Assembly (NCBI GenBank): GCA_030144725.1
Contig: JASKMD010000017.1
Coordinates: 3,783,416 to 3,847,415 of the forward strand
Direction: 5' to 3'
DNA from: Haematococcus lacustris
Lineage: Eukaryota > Chlorophyta > Chlorophyceae > Chlamydomonadales > Haematococcaceae
DNA length: 64,000 nt
The position numbers were made by a program, and so were the translations under genes. The stretch's first letter is position 1, and every line of letters begins with the position of its first letter. Of the stretch, positions 31,657-42,616 are shown piece after piece. The notes under the pieces were generated by a model, which worked only from the letters and a program-made list of their open reading frames with translations, was not told the DNA's origin and did not search any database.

Positions 31657-34600
31657 TTGCCTGGCTCTGCGGGGTCAACATGGGTGCAGGACCTGACACC
31701 ACAACAACATCGGGATGGGCTGACATACAGCTCCAGTGTGTTGCCGCCGTGTGTGGCCCCGGTGGCACCACAACAGCTGCCACTTGAGGTGTTGGTGCAG
31801 CACTGCACAGCTCCAGCAGCAGTAGTGTTTGCCCAGGCCACCTGGTGTTGCCTAGGCATGCTGGGGACGGCAATGTGCTGTGGAAGGTGCTGGGTCTATG
31901 TTCTAGTGAGGCGTCACTCCAACCGCATGCTTCACACGCTTTCTAAGATTGGCACACTCTACAGCAACTGCTGTAAGGTCAGGGCCTCAGGTGCTGGGTC
32001 GCTGGCTGCCCTGCTGGCCTGGCTGTCGGTCTCGCCAAGCCAGGGACAGGGACTCGGGCAGCACAGGCATAGGCAGCATAGGCTGCACAGAAGGACAAGG
32101 GGCAGTGCAGCATGTGAGCCAGACACCGCCTCCAACATCAAGAACTCCTCACCATGGCTCTGTCCCTGGTGCTATGCCGCTGCAGACCTGCAAGAGGGAC
32201 CAGCAAGCTCAGGCCGCAGCCCAAGCAGCGCCTCGACCTTCGTTTCACCAGCACCGCTCGGGCTGCCCACTGCAAAGCACAACCTCGCCCTCTCAGAGCA
32301 GCAAGGAGCAGAGGCCCGGGGTGGGCCCAGTGCAAGCCCAAGGGCCAGTGATGAGCACTCCACCACCTCCCAGCTCCGCCAACCCAGTGTCAGCTCGGGG
32401 CACACACTGGCTTCACCTGGGGCTACCCCCCCTACACCCTCTGCCGCCCTCACCCCAGCCCACCCTGCTGCCACCCTCGACCCCCCTGTCCACCCTCCCT
32501 CCACCTTCACCGCAACCTCCTCCATTGCTGGCTCTGGGCCCCTTCACCACTGCCACTCTCCTGGCAGGCCTTCTCACCCTTCAGGCCCTTTAGCCTACAA
32601 GCGCCCCCCTCCTCTCCAGCACCTCCAGTCCCTGCGCAGGGCCCTGTCCAGCCTCGCCGCCCACAGCGTGCTGCCACGCTCCCCCTCCTCTCCACCCAGC
32701 GTGCTGCAGCGCCTGCGCATGGGGTCAGCAGGCCAGTCGGTTGGCAGCATGCTGCCTATGGGCCATGGGGGCAGCTGCGGGTCCAGCAGCCAGCTGGACA
32801 GTCCCAGCACACCCCTGACAGCTAGTAGCTGGACAGCAGTGCAGGTGCTGGAGCCTGGCCCGTCAGCGCTGGAGGGAGGGGCTGGGGGCACGGAGCACTG
32901 CAGCCCAGCAGGGACAGCAATGCAGGAGCTAGGCATGGGTTGGGGCGAGGAGCAGCAACAGCAGCTAGTGTCTGGGGCAGAGGGGGTAGGGGCGGCGATG
33001 CCCGGGGCAGGGGAGTGTGGGCAGCAGCCTGGGCATGCCTCTAGAGCCCGTCATCCTGCCAGTAGCGGCTCCCACAGCCTGCTCAGTCCCCTGGGTGACC
33101 AAGGCCTGAGGACAGGCCCGGGAGATGGTGGCGGGTATGATCTGGCCATCGAGCAAGCTGCTGGGCAGAGGGAGGGGAATGGAGCGGGGCTGGGAGGCTG
33201 GGAGGTCGAGTCGAGCTCCGCCCCTAACGCGAGGGGCTTTCATTGCATCAGAGCAGTGCGGTCCCTGGCCGGCAGTGACATAGCCCAGCCTGCCCACGGG
33301 AGCTCCAGCAGCCCTGGCAATGCCATCTCCCTCTCACAGCCCCCCACAGTCCCTCTGCTAAAGCCGCGGTTGTCCCGGTCGCTCGATCTCAGCAACGATG
33401 TGGGGATCTCCTCGTTCACCCCGCCCAAGCCCCTACTCCTGTCCAGCCAGCAGCACCTGGCATCAGGGCAGCCAGGAGGCCAAGTCCAACAAGGCAGCTC
33501 CTGCTCAAGGCTTGGGGCCCCCGCCTGGCGCACCACCGGCAGCTCCAACCACTCGGCCTTCTCCCGCTCCGGCTTCTCTCGCCTGTCGCTGCTGCGTAAC
33601 AGCAATGCCGTGGTCCCCCTGCCCTGCGCCCCCGCAGCCCCGCCCCAGCCTCTGACAGCGGCACTGGAAAGGGTGGGCCAGGGGGAGGCAGGCTGGCCGT
33701 GTGGTGCGACCAACAGCTTCTCCCACCACTTCATGTTGGACGTGCAGCAAGCCAGGGACTCAGAGGCAGGGGCCTCAGGGGCACGGGCCCAGGCGCCAGG
33801 ATCTGTGGAGGCGTCAGGATCTGCATCTGGGCCAGAGCGCATGACAGAGTCAGATAGCAGGCAGCACATCCTAAGCTTGATCAAGCTGGCAACCTGGTCC
33901 AACCCTGGGGGTACAGCAGCGGCAGTGGCGGGTGCCAGAGTGGCTCGAGCCACAGGCTCGTTGTCCAGCTCCGTCGCTGCCTTAAAGTGTGGCGCAGTGA
34001 CTGGGGTCAGGGCGGAGGCAGCGACAGGGACTAGGGTAGCAGCGGTTGCAGGGGCAGGGCCAGGCCTGTTGCACGCAGCCTTGGTGGGCCATGGCGCTTT
34101 GAGCGCTGCCCCACTGTCTCCTCCCCGGGTGCTACAGCCGCACCTGGCCCCAGCGCCGCTGCCAAGCTGCTCATCAGCCTCCTCACTAGAGCCGTGCCAT
34201 GCAGAACAGGGTGAGGGGTGGGGCCAGGGGCAGGGCAGTGAGTGGGGCGAGGGTACGGAGCAGGCTCTTGAAGTTTGGCACCCCAGCTATATCCTGGGCT
34301 CCGCAGACATGCCGGGGGCGTCAGGGGGAGAGGAGGCAGGGCAGAGGAAAATGGGTGAGGAGCGGCAAGAGGGGCAGGGAGATCAGGGGGGCCAGGGAAG
34401 TCAGGGGGGCCAGGGAAGTCAGGGGGCCCAGGGGGTTCAGGGGGGCCAGGGGGTTCAGGGGGTCCAGGGAAGTCAGGGGGGCCAGGGAAGTCAGGGGGTC
34501 CCTGAGGTGCGACCTGATCTGCTGCAGCTGGTGTCAGAACTGTACAGTGGCAGCTGCAGCCAGCCCCTGCCTGTACTCAGTGCACCTAGTCATGCCTTCA

Positions 34601-35499
34601 AAGACTCACAGCCAACTTCTGCATGGCTGCCTCTGGACGCCTCTCACACCTCGTCACTTCAGTTGCCTATTGGCAGCTTCACTCTCCATCGCAGCAGCCC
34701 TATCACCATGCGTCCGCTCCTTGGCCCCACCTCCGCTGGGTATGTCCCAGGCAGTTGTCAGCAGCTGCCAAGCAGCTGCCCTAAGCGGGGTCACATTGCC
34801 AGGCCTGGGCAGCTGACAGGGAGCTGGACAGGCACTGGGCAGCTGGGTGCCATCACTGTTCTGGCTAAGGGTGCGGGAAAGAGAGCGGATGTAGGAGGGG
34901 CTCCAGGGGGGGCCAGCGAGGGAGGGGCTGGAGGCCATACCAGGGCAGGGCCAGCACCTGGGCAAGGAGCAGTGCAGGCGCCCGGTGTGGCGGTTCACTC
35001 TGCAGGGGCCTGCGGAGCCAATGCCAGCGCTGGCAGCTGCAGCAGCAGCTCCCCCACGGTGGCTCGGGCCACAGCCCTGCTGGCCGCCATGAGGTCCATG
35101 GGCGGGGTCGGCCACAAGTTTGCAGCCAGCCCTTCGTTTGGCGGCAGGGTCGGCAGTGTGTGTGACGCAGCCGGGGGCCTGCGCTCCAGCCATGCCCTCA
35201 TGGCAGTTGATGGGAGGGCGTCTGGCAGGCTCACACTGCGCGCGGGCTCCAACGGTGGAGGCATGGGGCCTGTGGGTGACGCTCTAGCCACCGACATACC
35301 TGTAATGAGGCAGGTGAGGGGTCGGCGGGGCATCATGAGCAGCAGTGGGGGCGAGGATGTGCCAGGGAGTGTTGGGCGGAGCCTGGCAGCGGCACTGCAG
35401 CTGCAGCACCGCTTAGGCACCCAGCGGCGCAGGCTGGGTGGGCTGCAGGCCAGCGCCACCTTCTGTGCGCCAGAGACCAGCAGAGAGTTTGGGCTGTAG
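31657..35499 (+). CDS. large low-complexity protein or exon, unidentified (up to 1280 aa)
   Basis: A single frame stays open for 3.84 kb, far longer than any other frame here. The protein is rich in Ser, Gly, Ala, Pro and Gln, as in many algal regulatory proteins. It has no recognised catalytic or binding domain. The frame opens without an ATG (first ATG near 31858), so it is probably an internal or terminal exon, or translation starts inside it. Near 34370-34500 it encodes about 15 Gly-x-Gln triplets. A few segments look more ordered, for example SRQHILSLIKLATW and RSLDLSNDVG. It ends at a TAG after ETSREFGL. Coding status is inferred from frame length and composition only. Confidence 0.5.
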   Translation: MPGSAGSTWVQDLTPQQHRDGLTYSSSVLPPCVAPVAPQQLPLEVLVQHCTAPAAVVFAQATWCCLGMLGTAMCCGRCWVYVLVRRHSNRMLHTLSKIGTLYSNCCKVRASGAGSLAALLAWLSVSPSQGQGLGQHRHRQHRLHRRTRGSAACEPDTASNIKNSSPWLCPWCYAAADLQEGPASSGRSPSSASTFVSPAPLGLPTAKHNLALSEQQGAEARGGPSASPRASDEHSTTSQLRQPSVSSGHTLASPGATPPTPSAALTPAHPAATLDPPVHPPSTFTATSSIAGSGPLHHCHSPGRPSHPSGPLAYKRPPPLQHLQSLRRALSSLAAHSVLPRSPSSPPSVLQRLRMGSAGQSVGSMLPMGHGGSCGSSSQLDSPSTPLTASSWTAVQVLEPGPSALEGGAGGTEHCSPAGTAMQELGMGWGEEQQQQLVSGAEGVGAAMPGAGECGQQPGHASRARHPASSGSHSLLSPLGDQGLRTGPGDGGGYDLAIEQAAGQREGNGAGLGGWEVESSSAPNARGFHCIRAVRSLAGSDIAQPAHGSSSSPGNAISLSQPPTVPLLKPRLSRSLDLSNDVGISSFTPPKPLLLSSQQHLASGQPGGQVQQGSSCSRLGAPAWRTTGSSNHSAFSRSGFSRLSLLRNSNAVVPLPCAPAAPPQPLTAALERVGQGEAGWPCGATNSFSHHFMLDVQQARDSEAGASGARAQAPGSVEASGSASGPERMTESDSRQHILSLIKLATWSNPGGTAAAVAGARVARATGSLSSSVAALKCGAVTGVRAEAATGTRVAAVAGAGPGLLHAALVGHGALSAAPLSPPRVLQPHLAPAPLPSCSSASSLEPCHAEQGEGWGQGQGSEWGEGTEQALEVWHPSYILGSADMPGASGGEEAGQRKMGEERQEGQGDQGGQGSQGGQGSQGAQGVQGGQGVQGVQGSQGGQGSQGVPEVRPDLLQLVSELYSGSCSQPLPVLSAPSHAFKDSQPTSAWLPLDASHTSSLQLPIGSFTLHRSSPITMRPLLGPTSAGYVPGSCQQLPSSCPKRGHIARPGQLTGSWTGTGQLGAITVLAKGAGKRADVGGAPGGASEGGAGGHTRAGPAPGQGAVQAPGVAVHSAGACGANASAGSCSSSSPTVARATALLAAMRSMGGVGHKFAASPSFGGRVGSVCDAAGGLRSSHALMAVDGRASGRLTLRAGSNGGGMGPVGDALATDIPVMRQVRGRRGIMSSSGGEDVPGSVGRSLAAALQLQHRLGTQRRRLGGLQASATFCAPETSREFGL
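34370..34500 (+). repeat. 18-bp-based repeat encoding collagen-like Gly-x-Gln triplets
   Basis: Units of the type GGGGGCCAGGGAAGTCAG alternate with GGGGGTTCAG variants. Every third residue is Gly, usually with Gln before it. The period is a multiple of nine bases, so the Gly register is kept. Confidence 0.8.
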
Positions 35500-36479
35500 C
35501 AACGCGGCTTGACACCCCAGCCAGCAGCCCGCCGCCGCCGCAGCTGCTCCATGTCCTTCGCCCCATCATTAGGTCAGCCTCGCCTGGCCTAGCCAGCGCT
35601 GCACTGAAGCCTTGGCGGATGCTTTGAGGTGCGCTGTGGCCGTGCGTCAGGGGCTGACAAAGGCTTGCTCAGTCTGAGGACCTGTCAGCAGGTGACTGTG
35701 GCCAGGGCTCTGACCTCAACCCTCCGCTCAGGGGCTAGTTCACCATCCGTGTGCAGCCAGCTGCCTCCTCAGCTTCTCCACACACAGCCAGTCACCTCCA
35801 CAACTCCAAGCAGGGGACAATGAGGGGGAAAGGTACAAGACAGGTTGCAATTGCTCAGCAGCAGGTGGGGAGGGTGGGGCTGTTGCAGGGCTGGTAGGGA
35901 AGAGCCAGTGGGCAGGGGATTAGTTATTGATGGGGATGAAGCTGATATTGATAGAGATGGGGCTGTGACCAGAGAATGGCGTTCTGCCCAGAGGGTTGGC
36001 TCTGCTATGCCCACATAGCCATGGATGCGTTACCCCCTCTTCGTCAACAAGAGGACAGGCGAAAGGCGAGGAGGGCAGTGGGGGAAGTTGAAAAAAAGGC
36101 GTGGCAGGGATGCAAGCACCCCGATGCTCGTGCAACGCTTGCTCATGTGCTTACACATCACGCACGGCACACTGCTCTTGGTAGCATGCAATGCTTTGGT
36201 TGCGCGGTGTGCAGAAAGGTCAAAGGGCATGGCGAGATGGGACTTCCTTCTGGATTATCACTATGGGGCTTGGAATCCCTCACATGGCATTGAGACACTT
36301 CAGCCATGCAATGATGTAATGATGTGGGCACAAGGTCCACCCAATGTTCATATGAGCAAGCACACATTTCATTGCACACATTTCATTGCACACATTTCAT
36401 TGCACACATTTCATTGCACACATTTCATTGACTGCTCAAGGTAACTATGTTGGCCATTTGGATACTTCTGGCAAAAGGT
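35500..36479. other. no gene seen; one short tandem array
   Basis: No supported gene. A perfect 14-bp repeat (CACACATTTCATTG, five copies) lies at 36361-36430. Confidence 0.4.
36361..36430. repeat. 14-bp tandem repeat, five perfect copies
   Basis: CACACATTTCATTG is repeated five times without change over exactly 70 bp. Confidence 0.95.
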
Positions 36480-36790
36480 TCGAAACGGAGAATGGATGGA
36501 GGAGGGGCTCGGGAGGGGCAGGCGAGGGAGGGGCTGGAGGCCAGACCAGGGCAGGGCCAGCACCTGGGATTCAGTGTGGCACTCCAGGAATCATGTGGCC
36601 AGACCTGCCAGCTCAGCCAGCCACAGGGAAGGAGTTCCTTAGCTGGGCTACAAGCTGCTGCTAAACCGGCCACCCAACGCCCAGCAGCAGCGGCCTGCAT
36701 TACAGTAGTGTGCCCTGTCTCATGAGCTGTCATCAGCTTGCATCGGCGCATGTTTGTCATGCTAACTATAGGCGCCAGCCCTGTCACAGG
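36480..36790 (+). pseudogene. Fanzor-like C-terminal relic F8
   Basis: At 36625 and after, GKEFL, a stop, then LGYKLLLNRPPNAQQQ corresponds to GKEYPGLGYKRLRDKPPKAQQQ of the other copies. After the stop equivalent comes the conserved 3' segment start (TCATCAGCTTGCATCGGCGCATG, then GTCATGC). Upstream sequence is unrelated or too decayed to read. Confidence 0.55.
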
Positions 36791-37580
36791 GTTCGGGCAA
36801 TAGTGTAGGTGTACGGCGCCCATCCCATGCACACGGGAACATAGCCTTAAAGAAGTACAACACCACCCCTAGAGAGGGGACCTGTCCCAGCCTTTGCGTT
36901 GCTGCTAGTTGCCTGCTGGGATGATGAGAGAGGTGCTGGCCATCCGCACCCGTGTGTGTGCAAGATATTGCCAATATCATGTGTTGATACCAAGTGCAGT
37001 TGATGTGGTTGTGCAATGTCGGTTTGTGTCGAGGAGTATGCAAGCGGAAGCTCTATGACTGTCATTTTTCTGAGCTCCAGAGCTAGGGAACAAGGCAGAG
37101 TACACGAGCAACAACGAGGGTAATGTTTGAGGACAGGATGGAGGGAGCATGACGAGGTTCTACACCGCATTGGCTGCACACACGCGGACAAGTATCACAC
37201 ATGGGCGAGGTTGCATCCTTTTCTAGAATGTGAGGTTGCACCCCTTGGACTTTGCTGCCTGGTACTGCTTCGTGACTGTCCCAAGCTGCTGGAACTGCCA
37301 ATATGAAAGGAGCTTGGATGACATTTACCTCTAGTGGAGGGGATCAGTTCTCGGCCTTCTCGAGGAGTCAAGGAATAAACTGGCAAATATTAGATATCTC
37401 AAGATCAACGCGTCACCGTGTCCCGTCACATCTATCCTTGGCTGATCAATCGTGAAGCACTCCCCTTCCAAACACTGGACGCCGCCTGCCTGGCTGTGGT
37501 GCTGATTGGGGGGGGGGTGCCCAGCATTGCCCAGCATTGCCCTTTGTTGACCAGTCCTGGGGGCAATGGTGACTTGTTGG
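36791..37580. other. no gene seen
   Basis: No supported feature on either strand. Confidence 0.4.
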
Positions 37581-37584
37581 GGAG

Positions 37585-37800
37585 TGGCTAGCTGGACTGG
37601 CTACGCTCGGGCTCTGACTCTGACTCTGCAGCAGTCGCTCCTTGACTCCTTGCGGGCCGTGGTGGGATGCGTGGCGTCAGCTGAGGGCTCCACATTGCTG
37701 ACCCAGCTGGTGTGGTGCTTACCCACCAGCACCACCATGCCCGGCTGCCTGGCTGGCGCCTTGCGCTGACTGTGCGCCCCAGCTGGAGGCCGACCGGCCT
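37585..37800 (-). pseudogene. Fanzor-like fragment F9
   Basis: The minus strand reads PGMVVLVGKHHTSWVSNVEP, matching RVVLVDEHRTTRVSSAVNG of F5. The HTS triad is closer to the TS motif of TnpB zinc-ribbon regions than the other copies. Nothing else of the gene survives. It lies 40 bp downstream of the lipase stop codon, on the same strand. Confidence 0.5.
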
Positions 37801-37840
37801 GTCCCACTCATGGCGGAGGACCTGGCCCACGTGATGAGAG

Positions 37841-40800
37841 CTAAGCGCGAAGTGAGTCTCGCATGACCTGCAGCACCTGCGGGATGAGGTGCTGTCGCGT
37901 GTCGCTTCCAAGACCGAAGTCCAGGTGTGCGTAGTGCGGGAGGTGGACATGCGCGATGAGCATTTGTTCGGGCAGAGCTTCGACCAACAGGCTGACGTCG
38001 TCAAAATCGGACAGGGAGTCGCGACCGCCTGCGAGCGTCAGGTGTCAGACAGGGCGAACACTGGTGGTGCTGAGCTGAGTGCGGATGCTGGACAACAGTC
38101 GTCATGGTACAACAACGCTGGCACTGATGATGGAGTAGGATGGTCCGAGGATGCTCTGTAGAGCAGCTGGCCATGCTGGTAAACTCAATGCCTCTGAGTG
38201 CTTGCGGCCACAGCTGCTCTACATTCAGTGAGCCATGATGTGGTGTCATGATGCGGTCACTCTTAGCACAGGATGGCCACCTGCCGCAGGTACATGGTGC
38301 TGGCCGTGAGGGAGGCAAAAGGGGCAAGTGGGAGGGTGTGATGGGTGGCTGGCAAGCGCAGGCTGGCCTGGTCAGTGTGTACAGGCTGGTGCCGGGCCAG
38401 GAGGGTGCCAGGCACAGGGCCCAAGCAGATAGGTAGCAGGTGCTCACTAGAAGCTGTCTGCATTTGTGCTGTCCATGCTTTTATCAAATCAAAAATGAAA
38501 TCAAAACCAAAAATAAAAAAGGGGATGATAGGTATGGAGCACATTGTTCCCCTACTATTGGGTAGGGCCTGTGTTACTGTAATCTGAACTGTGTGTCCGA
38601 GACAAACATCCGGTACCAATACCTAATTTCCTACCCCAACCCCCTGCGAGGGTCGGGCGATCGATGTTGGCATGCAACACATGCTCTGATGTAAGCAACA
38701 GCTTGGTGCACTTCTTCGGGGCAGCGCCAACGTCCAATGCGCATGTGGAGTCGGCCCTCCAGCACGCTAAGCACGGACATGGCAGCAAGCTAGGGCTGGC
38801 AGCATTGCTAGGCACGGTCATTGCCAAGACTGACCCTTCCTCAATCCCGTGATAGGTATGCAGCGGTGTAAGCAGACATAGCTGGACGGCTTCCTGACAC
38901 ACCAACAACGCTACCACTGCTGATGAAGCAGGGAGCTAGTGAAGCAGACGGCGGGTGGGCGGGCGGGCGGGCGGGCGGGCGGGCGGGCGGGCGGGCGGGC
39001 GGGCGGGCGGGCGGGCGGGCGGGTGGGTGGGTGGGTGGGTGGGTGGGAGATGGCCACTGACCTGTGAACAGCGCCACGGGGGTAGTGATACGAGTGAGGT
39101 CATAGCGAGGAGGCTCCTCTTGCCCATACTCCCACTGGTTGCAGCTCAAGCCAGGGGGCTGCCCCCACAAGCCAGCCTGCTGCTGCTGCTGCTGCTGAGC
39201 TGCAGGGCGGGAGCGCCTTCGCATCCACCGGAGCCAGCCAGCATGGCGCCCCCCTCCTCCCCCCGCCATCCAGCTGTCGCCGCTGGTGCCGCCGCTGTTG
39301 CTGCCACTGCTGCTGCTGCCCCCTTGCGCGCCACCAACGCCCCCATCCTTCCAGCTGCGGCCATCACCACCACTGCTGTCATTGAGCCGGGAGTTAGGCA
39401 GGGGGCTCAGCCAAGCTCGCCATGTCCATCCAGCCAGACGCTCCAACCCCCTGCCCAGCACTTGCACTCCATGCAGGCTGGGGCCACCAGCGCGGTACCG
39501 CCGCCCCCCCGCCAGTGCGGCTGATCTGGCTGCGGCTCGCGCCTGGCTGCTGTTTGGGCACAGGGTGCCAAAGTCAAACATCTGCATCGCCTGGGCCCCT
39601 GAACCACCTCGCCTCACGGACTGCAGCGAGGAGGACGAGGAGGAGGAGGAGGAGGAGGAGGCAGTGTGGCGTGGCATGGTGCAGCATGGCTAGGTGGGGC
39701 AGGGTCGAGTGGAGTGGGGTGTAGAGGGGTGTGGGGCATGGTAGGGGGTGCACCACACACTGTGCGGGAGGGGGTAAGCTCCGGCCAGAGCTGAGCAATG
39801 ATGGCGGGGGTGCTGCATACCACTATGGCACAAATCATGTGTGGTCCCGCAAACTTCCTCACATCTACCCCTCACCTTCCTCCCAGCTACCCGTCACCTC
39901 TCTCCCAGCTCTTAAGTGTTGTCCTCTGCCAGCCTGCCCACCCCACCTGACCCCAGTGTGCCATGTTCTGGATGCTGGTGCCAGCAGGGAGGTAGTGCAT
40001 GATGGTGGGCAGCAGCTCCCTCTGGATGTTGCCGTCAGGGTTGGCGCCACACAGCAGCTGCAGCCACCTGGGAGGAGGGGCAGAGGGGCCAGGGCAGGCA
40101 GCGGGAGGTCAGGAGGTGCCAGGTGGCAAAGGGGAGAGAAAGAGAGGGGCGGTTTGAGCACAGCCATTGCATTCGAGCCAGACTCACTTGATGCACAGCC
40201 ACGGGAAGGAGGAGCAGAAGCGGGCGGTGTATTGGGCGTACTCAGCATTGTGTGCGCCAAACTCAGTCAAGCCGTACCTGGTGAGTAGCTGCAGGGCAAG
40301 GCATGGCAGGGCAGGGGAGAGGGGAATGTCAGCAGGCGGAGAGGTGAGGTCACCACGGCAGGGTGGATGCATGAAGTATGATCTAGAGGAAGTGCTGCAT
40401 TGCCACAGGGCTCCTTTTGCATTTTGGGTCACGCCAGCAAAGTTGTTGCTCGCCACCTGACAGCCCGCCTGCCTGCCCTCGCCATCATGTCCTGCCTGCC
40501 CCCCTCACCATTTCCTGCCTGCCCTCTCCATTACTGCCTGCCTGGCCCCTCCACCCACCTCTGCGGTGCCCAGGTTGGCCATGGTGGCGAAGGGCGCGCT
40601 GGTGATGTGACCCACCAAGGCTACAGGGGCCAGCAGCACAGCCACACTGAGACGGTGCCCTAGGCTGGGTTGGGCGGAGAGGGCAGCCAGCAGCATGGTC
40701 GTGCCCTGCATCACACATCACATGCCAAAGAGTGATGCTTGAACCACTGCTAAACTGACACAAGAATGCCTGAGTATCTGATGCATGCAGTGCATGCTCT

Positions 40801-42616
40801 GTAGATGCTCCTCACCCAACATCGCCATCGTTGATCTTCCCCCATTCCATTCCCACTGTTGTTGCCAGGCTGCAGCTGGTGACTGTTGAGGAGTAGAACC
40901 CCGCACCTGGCTGTAGCCGACATACTGCAGGCTGGGGGCGCCGCTGACCGCCAGAGCAAGGTCCACCATGGCAGGGAGGTCCTGGGGGGGGAGGCAGCAG
41001 CAGACCCTGGGCCTTGAAGGCCAGGCAGCACAGTACAAGGGAAGGGGAGAGGGGCTGCCCGGGTGATGTGTGCCTCCTCCTCACTGGGTCGTTAGGGACT
41101 GTAAAAAACGAGACTTTGCTGCTCCTGCTCCTCTCTCCTGCTCCTCCCTGTCCCTGACACGGCTGCACTCGCACCCTAGTGGCCACACACCACCAGCCCC
41201 GCTTGCCTCCCGCCCCCTGCTCTCTGCTCCTGCCGCTGCTGGCTCACCAAGGCTGCGTGGTGATCCCATGAGTAGGCCCAGAACTCCTGGTCAGCTGCAC
41301 TCAGATGGGTGTGGTTGCGGCTGAACCGGTTGCCGCGCACGTTGCCCAGCCACACGTCCCACCCTGCAGCCGTAGAGCACAGCCCCACAGCGCACTGCAT
41401 AGGGCTCAGCATACAGTGGAGCACTGCATCAAGAGGGGCACAGAGAGGAGCACTGCATAGAGCTCAGCCCCTGACCACACCCTAGCGGCCCCTCTGGCTG
41501 AAACACCGGCCCTGCTGCCACCAGTGCCTATGACTATTCTTTTTGCCAAGCACCTGCCCTATGGCGGCGGCAGCAGCCGGTTCCCATTTAACATGACAAC
41601 ACCACATCTCACAAAATACACAGTATGGGGCAGAGCATATGTCTTCCTAGCAGATGCTTAAAGTAGAGAATGATGAGACAGGCAGGAGGTTCAAGGTATT
41701 GGGGCATTATGAACTTCAGTGCATGCGAGGCAGGTAAGAAGGCAGAGCTAACTGTGTGCTGTCACCGTGGCCACCAGGCATGGAGATGCATGGAACCCAG
41801 GAAGCCCCGTGCTTTTTGATGAACAACCTGGTGCCAGTGCCAGGACAAGACAGACATGAGATTTTGCCAAGTTTTTGACAGAGTAGAGCAGGAGCCTTCA
41901 CAACGGCTTCAGGACCCTGCTCTTCATCCCTCGTGACAGGGCAGCCTCACATGCACCCTACTGCTTGCTGCCTCCCCTGTCTGCTGCCTGCCACCTGCTG
42001 CTGCTGCTGCTGCTGCTGCCGGCTGCTCCTACTACAACCAGTCAGACAGGGCGGCTCACTGGCCAGGTGAGACAGCAAGTGCACCCACCCTCCAATGCCA
42101 AGCTGCATGCGAGGCTGTTCCCAGGACCTTGCAGAAGCCAGCCTGCGCTGCTATCCAGCAGGGCATGCTGCAGCAGGGCCACTGGCCGAGGCATCAGGCG
42201 GGCAGGCGTGCTGCTGTTTCCTGGCGCAAGTGCAGCTGCTTGGGAGCTGGGGTGTTGTAGGCGGAAGATACGCAGGATGTAGCCGTCCAGCGTGGTGGCA
42301 AAGTGCTCTGTGAGATCGTAGCCTGACCCGGCGGGCAGCAGCACTGCAGGAGCATGACCCAGCAAGCTGACAGCATGCATCAATGGCAGAGTCAGAAGCT
42401 ATCATTATCGGGCAGCCCGCCTGTGAGCTCAAACCCTAGACCCAAGCGTAAGGCACGATGATTTTCCAGGGGCTCACCAGCCATGGGTTGGAACCAGTCC
42501 GGCTCCGCGGGTTGCGTACCATCGTTCCGAACCCTAGTATTGTTGGACGGCGCTAGAACCAAAGCAAGTGCGAGGAGGAAGGCGACCAGCACAGCGCACC
42601 GCAGTAAGACATGCAT
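37841..42616 (-). CDS. acid-lipase-type alpha/beta hydrolase (9 exons, 556 aa)
   Basis: Probable triacylglycerol or steryl-ester lipase of the lysosomal acid/gastric lipase family. Exons in phase: 42478-42616, 42089-42343, 41248-41363, 40907-40981, 40559-40705, 40188-40288, 39947-40067, 39062-39590 and 37841-38028. The N-terminus is a signal peptide or anchor (LVAFLLALALVL). Then: TEHFATTLDGYIL; ALLQHALLDSSAGWLL; WDVWLGNVRGNRFSRNH; DLPAMVDLAL; the nucleophile elbow YVGYSQGTT; LLAPVALVGH; TEFG; SIQNMAHWGQ; MFDFG; GQEEPPRYDLTRI; GGRDSLSDFDDV (catalytic Asp); and HLPHYAHLDFGLG (catalytic His). The triad is complete. About 150 Gly/Ser/Gln-rich residues are inserted between MFDFG and the YGQEEPPRY segment. 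Two introns carry Fanzor 3'-segment pieces. Confidence 0.9.
38578..38705 (-). repeat. solo Fanzor 3' segment F10 in lipase intron 8
   Basis: Matches 14820-14945, the 3' segment of copy F4, including GAGGGTCGGGCGATC and CATGCTCTGATGTAAGCAAC. No adjoining coding part was found on that strand. A plus-strand frame starting VHFFGAAPTSN follows at 38705; its resemblance to FFGAA of F5 may be accidental. Confidence 0.6.
38951..39047. repeat. (GGGC)n-(GGGT)n compound array in lipase intron 8
   Basis: A run of GGGC tetranucleotides passes into GGGT tetranucleotides near 39022. It begins 14 bp inside the donor of intron 8. The Pro/Arg/Ala frames across it come from the repeat. Confidence 0.9.
41548..41645 (-). 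repeat. terminal piece of a Fanzor 3' segment F11 in lipase intron 2
   Basis: CTGCCCTATGGCGGC then GCAGCAGCCGGTT and CATGACA match 14745-14815, the distal part of the F4 3' segment. No other part of the element is present. Confidence 0.5.

Noticed and set aside
38705..38850. Plus-strand frame starting VHFFGAAPTSN as another Fanzor RuvC fragment
   Set aside because: Only the FFGAA pentapeptide matches; the rest does not follow the family pattern and the adjoining Fanzor 3' segment is on the other strand.
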